From the NCBI GenBank assembly GCA_965367695.1, contig CBDUKB010000088.1:1-11412 (forward strand): DNA of 11,412 nucleotides. Reading direction: 5' to 3'. Position 1 is the first letter of the stretch. Every line of letters starts with the position of its first letter. Shown here piece by piece: positions 7,041-11,412 of this stretch. A model generated the notes under the pieces. The model saw only the letters and a list, made by a program, of their open reading frames with translations. It was not told where the DNA came from and made no database searches. The position numbers and the translations under genes are program-made. The stretch is from Putridiphycobacter sp965367695 (lineage in GTDB: Bacteria; Bacteroidota; Bacteroidia; Flavobacteriales_D; Crocinitomicaceae).

Positions 7041-7111
7041 ATACATTCTTATATAGAGGACGTATAAAAGTATTGAATGGTTGACAATGAACTAAATGAT
7101 CTTTTTTAGTG

Positions 7112-8188
7112 TCATTTTTTTATTTCAATGGCCGATTGTGGATCTCGCTTCTTTTTCTTGGTCTTTTTCTGCTTTTTAGTACGGCTTTTTTTCTTTTTTT
7201 CTTTGTGGTTTTTACCGTCATTTTCGATAACAACAGCAGTGTGCTTTTCGCCCGTTCCAGCTGAGCCTTCACCAGTCGGGTCAATCCAAGTATCTTTTTC
7301 TACCTTATATTTAGTTTCACCTGTTTTTGGATCTGTATAATACTTTTTGGTTGTTTTATTACTTTCATTTCCTACTTGAATATCTTTTTGATAATGCCAA
7401 ATTGCGCCATCCCAAACATAGGCGTCGTATGTTAAATCAGGTATATAAAAGTCGTACATCCCTTTAAGATTTTCAGCTTCAGGAACCAAATGATTGAAAA
7501 CAATTTTTCCAAGCTCTGGTAAGTATTTTACGCTCACTGTTGCTTTTTCTGAATATTCAAAAAATATTCTTTTCTGAATTTGACTCGATTCTTCATTCGC
7601 TTCAAATAAGGGATAACCTAATTTTAATTTATTTCCTCTAAACCAAAACACTTCTAAAACTTTTTTATTACTGCTTCGGGTATTTCCACTGAATCCTAGA
7701 ACTGTGTAAAGTGTTTTTCCTTGTTTTTTAATTGGGATAATTTTATAATACAAGGCTCCATACCATTTATTGGGTGTTAATTGTGTTCTAGGACTCGGTG
7801 GTATGGTAAATTTATCTTCTTTGAACTCAATGACTTCATTTTTTCCAAAAACCCTACCTTTCTTTACCATTATGCAATAATGCTTGTGGTTGAGTTGGGT
7901 GGTTTCAACATTCCAATTGAATAACCTAAATTCCTCATCAGGAGAAATAAGGGTAGACATGGTATTCAATTTAGTAAATTGATGAGACATCACTGTAGGC
8001 ATTTCAGCTACTTCTAAAACCGCTTCATATAAATTGGAATTGTGGAGCGCTAATTCTGCATCAGTCTTAGCTTCTCTTAATGTGTTTAATAAATTAACTA
8101 AATTATTTTCAATTCCTTCCCAATCAGCAGGTTCTTGCCCGAAAGAAATAAAACTCTGAAGGAATAAAAATAAAATTAATTGACGCAT
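7112..8188 (-). CDS. Exported protein of unknown function with lysine-rich C-terminal tail
   Basis: A 358-residue protein with a clear cleavable signal peptide (MRQLILFLFLQSFISFGQ, cut near residue 17-18). The mature part has a helical N-terminal region (about 22-80, WEGIENNLVNLLNTLREAKTD onward in two pieces) and a mixed, probably beta-rich domain with many aromatic residues (about 85-270, including KWYGALYYKIIPIKKQG and YDAYVWDGAIWHY). A Gly/Thr-rich linker with two related pieces, DPKTGETKY and DPTGEGSAG, follows. The end is extraordinarily basic: of residues 329-348, 15 are Lys or Arg. I do not recognise a named family, though it resembles long hypothetical secreted proteins of Flavobacteriales. 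It lacks a T9SS C-terminal domain. It lies 98 bp upstream of the large T9SS protein and 51 bp downstream of menA. The tail could bind anionic polymers such as LPS, nucleic acid or teichoic-like glycans, but this is inference. Confidence 0.88.
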   Translation of the reverse strand: MRQLILFLFLQSFISFGQEPADWEGIENNLVNLLNTLREAKTDAELALHNSNLYEAVLEVAEMPTVMSHQFTKLNTMSTLISPDEEFRLFNWNVETTQLNHKHYCIMVKKGRVFGKNEVIEFKEDKFTIPPSPRTQLTPNKWYGALYYKIIPIKKQGKTLYTVLGFSGNTRSSNKKVLEVFWFRGNKLKLGYPLFEANEESSQIQKRIFFEYSEKATVSVKYLPELGKIVFNHLVPEAENLKGMYDFYIPDLTYDAYVWDGAIWHYQKDIQVGNESNKTTKKYYTDPKTGETKYKVEKDTWIDPTGEGSAGTGEKHTAVVIENDGKNHKEKKKKSRTKKQKKTKKKKRDPQSAIEIKK

Positions 8189-8199
8189 ATTGATATAAG

Positions 8200-8207
8200 C
8201 AAATTTA
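8200..8207 (-). promoter_or_regulatory. Candidate -7 element for the lysine-tailed protein gene
   Basis: Minus-strand TAAATTTG (complement of 8200-8207) fits TAnnTTTG exactly and ends 11 bp before the ATG at 8188. The nearest upstream TTG is only 12 bp away, so the -33 part is not convincing. If real, this gene is transcribed separately from menA. Confidence 0.4.
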
Positions 8208-8239
8208 AAGATAAAGTCACAAAGATTAAGCCTAAAAAA

Positions 8240-9145
8240 TTATAAAAGATAAAAAGTTCCAAACCAGCCAAGAGAAAACAACAAAGTACTCAAGGCAACA
8301 ATTTTTAATTCCGGATCGAATTCAGCATAACCTTTCGCTTGGATAATTCTTTTGATATGAAATGTATGGATTAAACCAACTAAGGCCGATATTATTAATA
8401 ATGTACCTTGTTGCTTACCTGCTGTTCGAATAAATACAAAAGTAAAAATAGCGCAGTAAGCAACTAGAAATAATAGAAAATGATATTTTTTTGATGCACT
8501 TAAGCCTAGCTTTACTACCAAGGTGTTTTTACCCATTTTTGCATCATTTTCAATGTCTCTCATATTATTCAAGTTGAGTACAGCTGAAGAAAATGCGCCA
8601 ATGGCTATGGCGGGAAGCAGCATCCAATAATTTATTGATTTTACCTGCAAATAATAAGCGCCTAATACACCAACTAACCCGAAAAATATAAAAACAAACA
8701 AATCACCCAAACCTTGATAGCCATAAGCTGATTTTCCAACGGTATATTTTATGGCTGCGCCAATGGCTGCTATCCCTAAAAGGAAAAAGATAAATAGCAT
8801 GAGGTCCATCTCTAAAGCGACCAATAGCAGTGCGATTCCACTAGCCAATGAAAAAAAGGCAAATAAAATGACTGCATTTTTCATTTGTTTTGGGGAAATG
8901 TCGCCACTTTGGATGGCTCTTGTCGGACCGACTCTTTCTTCATTATCCGTTCCTTTTAAACCGTCTCCATAATCGTTCGCTAAATTAGAAAGTATTTGGA
9001 GCAATAAAGTGGTGAGCACTGTTAGCCAGAAAATTGTTGGATTAAAAACATCTATTAAAATCGCCAAGGCATTACCCATTAGAACAGTACTTAAAGCCAG
9101 TGGCAAAGTTCTCAGTCGGAAAGCACTAATCCAATTTTTTAACAT
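8240..9145 (-). CDS. menA: 1,4-dihydroxy-2-naphthoate polyprenyltransferase
   Basis: A 301-residue integral membrane prenyltransferase of the UbiA superfamily. It joins a polyprenyl diphosphate to 1,4-dihydroxy-2-naphthoate, giving demethylmenaquinone, the membrane step of menaquinone (vitamin K2) synthesis. The N-terminal WISAFRLRTLPLALSTVLMG is typical of MenA. The first Asp-rich, Mg2+/diphosphate-binding motif is NDYGDGLKGTD (57-67), followed by RVGPTRAIQSG. The second is NNMRDIENDAKMGKNTL (193-209) with D197 and D201. Seven to nine hydrophobic helices are visible, for example at about 18-55, 92-110, 113-132, 148-165, 175-192, 222-240, 247-262 and 283-300. The length is normal for the family (about 290-310). 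It is divergent from the TerB-like gene with only 39 bp between start codons. No other men genes are in the window, so it is not in a men cluster here. Menaquinone as respiratory quinone fits Bacteroidota. Confidence 0.96.
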   Translation of the reverse strand: MLKNWISAFRLRTLPLALSTVLMGNALAILIDVFNPTIFWLTVLTTLLLQILSNLANDYGDGLKGTDNEERVGPTRAIQSGDISPKQMKNAVILFAFFSLASGIALLLVALEMDLMLFIFFLLGIAAIGAAIKYTVGKSAYGYQGLGDLFVFIFFGLVGVLGAYYLQVKSINYWMLLPAIAIGAFSSAVLNLNNMRDIENDAKMGKNTLVVKLGLSASKKYHFLLFLVAYCAIFTFVFIRTAGKQQGTLLIISALVGLIHTFHIKRIIQAKGYAEFDPELKIVALSTLLFSLGWFGTFYLL

Positions 9146-9146
9146 G

Positions 9147-9177
9147 TTGCAAAAATAATTAAATGCTACTATATTTA
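9147..9177 (+). promoter_or_regulatory. Candidate promoter for the TerB-like gene
   Basis: TTG (9147-9149), 20 bp, then TATATTTA (9170-9177), seven of eight matches to TAnnTTTG. The transcript would start almost at the ATG at 9185, giving a very short or absent leader; the internal ATG at 9206 would leave a leader of about 20 nt. Confidence 0.4.
9150..9157 (-). promoter_or_regulatory. menA: Possible -7 element for menA
   Basis: Minus-strand TATTTTTG (complement of 9150-9157) fits TAnnTTTG exactly but ends only 4 bp before the menA ATG and has no TTG at the right distance upstream. It would give a leaderless transcript. It lies inside the spacer of the opposing TerB-like promoter, so the two could not be used at the same moment. 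Confidence 0.25.
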
Positions 9178-9184
9178 TGCGCTT

Positions 9185-9577
9185 ATGGAAGAAAAAAAGA
9201 GTTTAATGAAAAGCTTAATTGAATTGGCTGAAATTGATGGTAAACTAATAGAAAGAGAATATGCTTTTTTATGGGCAATTGCTTCCCAACTAGGATTGAG
9301 TAAAGAAAAGTTTGATGAGTTGTTTCAAGAAGATATTGAATTCAATCCACCAGCCAATGAATTTGAACGCATCATTCAATTTCAACGCATGGTTTTAATG
9401 ATGAGCGTTGATGAAAATACCAGTGAAACTGAAATTAATTATGTGAAGGAAATGGGATTAAAAATGGGACTGAATCCTATGTCAATTTCTAATGTATTAG
9501 TTGAAATGAAAAATCATCCAAACAATATGATTCCACCAAATGTATTAATTCAAATATTTCAACGTCATCACAATTGA
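9185..9577 (+). CDS. TerB-like small helical protein
   Basis: A 130-residue, all-helical acidic cytoplasmic protein, the only plus-strand gene in the window. Two TerB-like half-repeats can be seen. The first is LIELAEIDGKLIEREYAFLW (11-30) followed by AIASQLGLSKEKFDELF (31-47), with the D18-G19 and E23 acidic positions. The second is MSVDENTSETEINYVKEMG (73-91) followed by LKMGLNPMSISNVL. In TerB these acidic positions bind metal ions. Small stand-alone TerB-like proteins are widespread in Bacteroidota and are often given labels such as tellurite resistance or excinuclease without evidence. No other ter gene is nearby, so tellurite resistance should not be inferred. The start could also be the Met at residue 8 (9206). 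The 3' end overlaps the end of the opposing SDR gene by 10 bp. Confidence 0.82.
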   Translation: MEEKKSLMKSLIELAEIDGKLIEREYAFLWAIASQLGLSKEKFDELFQEDIEFNPPANEFERIIQFQRMVLMMSVDENTSETEINYVKEMGLKMGLNPMSISNVLVEMKNHPNNMIPPNVLIQIFQRHHN

Positions 9578-9581
9578 CGTT
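9561..9581. repeat. Hairpin-forming inverted repeat over two convergent stop codons
   Basis: AACGTCA (9561-9567) and TGACGTT (9575-9581) are perfect inverted copies around a 7-nt loop TCACAAT. The TGA of the TerB-like gene is in the right arm and the TGA of the SDR gene (complement of 9568-9570) is in the loop. Neither strand has a T tract after it, so it is not a standard intrinsic terminator, but it is the only structure at this convergent junction. Confidence 0.4.
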
Positions 9582-10326
9582 CGGTGTAAAAACTATTGGC
9601 TTGAGCCGTCGAGGTTAAAACCAAGTCGTTAATACAAACATGTTTTGGTAGGGTAGTGGTGTAATAAATCACTTCCGCTACATCTTGTGGAGTCATGACA
9701 TCAAAGCCATTGTAGACTGCTTTGGCCTTTTCTTTGTCTCCATGAAAACGGACCTCTGAAAATTCAGTCTCCGCCATACCTGGACAAATTTGAGTTACTT
9801 TTATTCCTAAAGGGAGTAAGTCGACCCGCATGGCTTTTGATATGGCGTCTACTGCATGCTTGCTTGCACAATAAACATTCCCGTTCAAATATACTTCTTT
9901 CCCAGCTGTTGAACCTATATTAATGATGTGTGCAGCATTGGCATTTTTAAGGTATGGCATTACTGTTTTAGATACGTATAATAAACCTTTTACATTGGTG
10001 TCTATCATTTTGTCCCAATCCGAAATGTCTCCATCTTGAATGCGACCCATGCCGCTTGCTAAGCCTGCATTGTTGATTAAAATGTCTATGCTTTGCCAAG
10101 GAGCAGGTAAGTTGTTTAAACTCGCTTCAACTGCCTTTTTATCTTGTACGTCAAAACATAAATCTAATACATCAACACCAAGTGCTGTCAATTCAGCTTT
10201 TAGCACTGAAAGTCTTTCCTGTCTTCTGCCTGTAATAATTAGGTGATGACCATTTTTCGCAAATATTCGAGCAGTTTCTTTCCCAAAACCACTAGTTGCT
10301 CCTGTAATTAAAACGCGCTTAGCCAT
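9568..10326 (-). CDS. SDR-family NAD(P)-dependent oxidoreductase (YdfG-like)
   Basis: A 252-residue classical short-chain dehydrogenase/reductase. The Rossmann nucleotide-binding motif is TGATSGFG (8-15). The pair R34-R35 after the second strand (ITGRRQERL) points to NADP(H) preference. D59 in CFDV, NNAG (85-88), N111, S139, Y152-x3-K156 (YCASK) and PG (182-183) complete the family signature, so the catalytic tetrad N-S-Y-K is intact. The overall pattern resembles YdfG-type enzymes, which oxidise L-serine, L-allo-threonine and 3-hydroxy acids, but SDR substrates cannot be read safely from motifs. The start ATG follows the yebC stop codon with no gap, so translation is probably coupled and expression driven by the yebC promoter. 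The 3' end overlaps the convergent TerB-like gene by 10 bp. Confidence 0.94.
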   Translation of the reverse strand: MAKRVLITGATSGFGKETARIFAKNGHHLIITGRRQERLSVLKAELTALGVDVLDLCFDVQDKKAVEASLNNLPAPWQSIDILINNAGLASGMGRIQDGDISDWDKMIDTNVKGLLYVSKTVMPYLKNANAAHIINIGSTAGKEVYLNGNVYCASKHAVDAISKAMRVDLLPLGIKVTQICPGMAETEFSEVRFHGDKEKAKAVYNGFDVMTPQDVAEVIYYTTTLPKHVCINDLVLTSTAQANSFYTERQL

Positions 10327-11037
10327 TTATTCTTCCATATTATGAAACACACTGTTCACATCTTCATCTTCTTCCAAACGGTCTAATAGTTTTTCAACAT
10401 CAGCTTTTTCTTCATCATTCAATGTTTTTGTGACTTGTGGGATTCTTTCAAACCCTGAAGAGAGTATTTCAATTTCTCTATTTTCTAATTCTTTTTGCAG
10501 CTCGCCGTAGCTGTTAAATGGCGCATAAATAATTATACCTTCTTCATCTTCAAAAACCTCTTCAGCACCAAAATCAATTAATTCGAACTCTAGTTCTTCT
10601 ACGTCCAATCCTTCTTTGTTAATGGTAAAGTTGCAAGTATGGTCAAACATAAATTCAACAGAACCCTGTGTCCCCAGACTACCATCACATTTATTAAAAG
10701 CGGCACGCACATTTGCCACAGTACGGTTGTTATTGTCGGTGGCAGTTTCAACTAAAATGGCAATGCCATGTGGCGCATATCCTTCAAATAAAACTTCTTT
10801 ATAATCAGAAGTATCCTTATCACTAGCTTTTTTAATGGCTCGGGTGACATTGTCTTTAGGCATATTTACTGCCTTGGCATTTTGAATAATTGCTCTTAAC
10901 CGAGCATTTGCATCAGGATCCGGTCCACCAGCTTTCACTGCCATTACTATGTCTTTACCTATGCGGGTAAAGGCTTTTGACATTGCCGACCAACGTTTTA
11001 ATTTTCTGCCTTTTCTAAATTCAAATGCTCTTCCCAT
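10327..11037 (-). CDS. yebC: YebC/PmpR-family (TACO1-like) protein
   Basis: A 236-residue YebC-family protein, complete and of usual length (about 235-250). The N-terminal MGRAFEFRKGRKLKRWSAMSKAF is the Bacteroidota form of the family start, which fixes the start codon. It continues with GGPDPDANARLR (37-48), NMPKDNVTRAIKKA (58-71), LFEGYAPHGIAILVE (83-97) and TDNNNRT (100-106). An acidic C-terminal end (LEEDEDVNSVFHNMEE, 221-236) is typical. The family is usually named a DNA-binding transcriptional regulator; the mitochondrial member TACO1 and some bacterial members have been linked to ribosome function and translation of proline-rich stretches, so a translation role is at least as likely. 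It heads a two-gene unit with the SDR gene. It has its own candidate promoter (11059-11088) after the clpB terminator. Confidence 0.96.
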   Translation of the reverse strand: MGRAFEFRKGRKLKRWSAMSKAFTRIGKDIVMAVKAGGPDPDANARLRAIIQNAKAVNMPKDNVTRAIKKASDKDTSDYKEVLFEGYAPHGIAILVETATDNNNRTVANVRAAFNKCDGSLGTQGSVEFMFDHTCNFTINKEGLDVEELEFELIDFGAEEVFEDEEGIIIYAPFNSYGELQKELENREIEILSSGFERIPQVTKTLNDEEKADVEKLLDRLEEDEDVNSVFHNMEE

Positions 11038-11058
11038 GATTAGATTTAATTAATAAAA

Positions 11059-11088
11059 CAAATTTATAAAAATAGATTCAGCCAACAA
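11059..11088 (-). promoter_or_regulatory. Bacteroidota-type promoter for yebC and the SDR gene
   Basis: On the minus strand TTG (complement of 11086-11088) is followed after 19 bp by TAAATTTG (complement of 11059-11066), a perfect TAnnTTTG. It ends 21 bp before the yebC ATG, giving a short leader, and lies just after the clpB terminator, as expected for a new transcription unit. Confidence 0.55.
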
Positions 11089-11112
11089 GAAAATCGGAAT
11101 GGAATGTAAATA

Positions 11113-11145
11113 AAAAAGCCCAGACAAAGTTTGCCTAGGCTTTTT
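11113..11145 (-). terminator. Intrinsic terminator of clpB
   Basis: Arms 11113-11128 and 11130-11145 pair over 16 positions (a few bases near the centre must form the loop). The two imperfect positions are A/C mismatches if transcribed on plus but G-U wobbles on the minus strand, so the hairpin is continuous only in clpB mRNA. It ends in a T tract (complement of 11112-11117) and begins 15 bp past the clpB stop. Confidence 0.85.
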
Positions 11146-11160
11146 AATGGTTATGTATTA

Positions 11161-11412
11161 TTAATTTTCCATCACTTCAGTTGGATGAACTGTTTTGTTG
11201 ACAAAACTTAAATGGTCATCAATTACACCTACATTTACTGTAGTACCCACTTGCACTTGACCACCAAGAATACTTTTCGACAAAGCGTTCAACACCTCTT
11301 TTTGAATCATTCTTTTAATTGGTCTTGCTCCAAACTGTGGATCGTAACCTCTTTTCGTCATCCATTCAACCGCTGCTTCCGAAACCTCCAACTGAATTTC
11401 ATTTTTATGAAG
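11161..11412 (-). CDS. clpB: ClpB disaggregase, C-terminal fragment
   Basis: Only the last 83 codons are in the window; the frame is open through the right edge. The visible part is the C-terminal small subdomain of the second AAA+ module of a Hsp100 protein: LHKNEIQLEVSEAAVEW, then the sensor-2 motif GYDPQFGARPIKR, then MIQKEVLNALSKSIL, a beta strand pair and an acidic end TEVMEN. This arrangement matches ClpB rather than ClpA/ClpX, which have different C-termini. ClpB is a hexameric ATP-driven chaperone that, with DnaK, extracts proteins from aggregates after heat stress. The Arg in GAR is the sensor-2 arginine that contacts ATP. A strong terminator follows, so it is not co-transcribed with yebC. 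Confidence 0.88.
   Translation of the reverse strand, partial: LHKNEIQLEVSEAAVEWMTKRGYDPQFGARPIKRMIQKEVLNALSKSILGGQVQVGTTVNVGVIDDHLSFVNKTVHPTEVMEN

Noticed and set aside
9185..9577. Tellurite resistance function for the TerB-like gene
   Set aside because: Only a single small TerB-like domain is present with no terC, terD or terZ neighbours, so the resistance label would be carried over by name only.

Overview
The window looks like a chromosomal segment from a member of the Bacteroidota, most likely Flavobacteriales. Evidence for this: the DNA is AT-rich, there is a very large secreted PKD-repeat protein ending in a type IX secretion (T9SS, gliding-motility type) C-terminal domain, and there is a head-GIN lipoprotein. 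Several genes are also preceded by the Bacteroidota promoter form TTG-N19/20-TAnnTTTG rather than by E. coli-like promoters and Shine-Dalgarno sites. All genes but one (the TerB-like gene at 9185-9577) read on the minus strand. No RNA gene, CRISPR array, insertion sequence, integrase or phage gene was seen.

Right part (about 8200-11412), housekeeping. The 3' end of clpB enters from the right edge and ends at a clear intrinsic terminator. A promoter then starts a two-gene unit, yebC and an SDR oxidoreductase, whose stop and start codons abut. The SDR gene converges on, and overlaps by 10 bp, a small TerB-like gene. That gene diverges from menA (menaquinone biosynthesis) across a 39-bp spacer.

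Middle part (about 2789-8188), envelope and secreted proteins. In transcription order these are a 358-residue exported protein of unknown function with an extreme lysine-rich tail, a 1143-residue multidomain T9SS cargo protein that starts with GTG, and a head-GIN lipoprotein whose true start is probably 84 bp inside the longest open frame.

Left part (1-2788), AT-rich with small genes and long spacers. It holds two tandem short single-stranded-DNA-binding proteins without the acidic C-terminal tip, sharing one downstream terminator. It also holds a 76-codon orphan, a conserved-looking 118-residue protein of unknown function, and the 5' part of a TlpA/ResA-like thioredoxin-fold lipoprotein running off the left edge. 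This is the most accessory-looking part and carries most of the unexplained structure: tandem TAGTCGTTTG decamers upstream of the ssb pair, and an SSB paralogue that has lost aromatic residues.

I do not see convincing evidence of a new multi-gene system. The best leads are the diverged SSB pair with its upstream repeat cluster, the 118-residue unknown, and the lysine-tailed exported protein.
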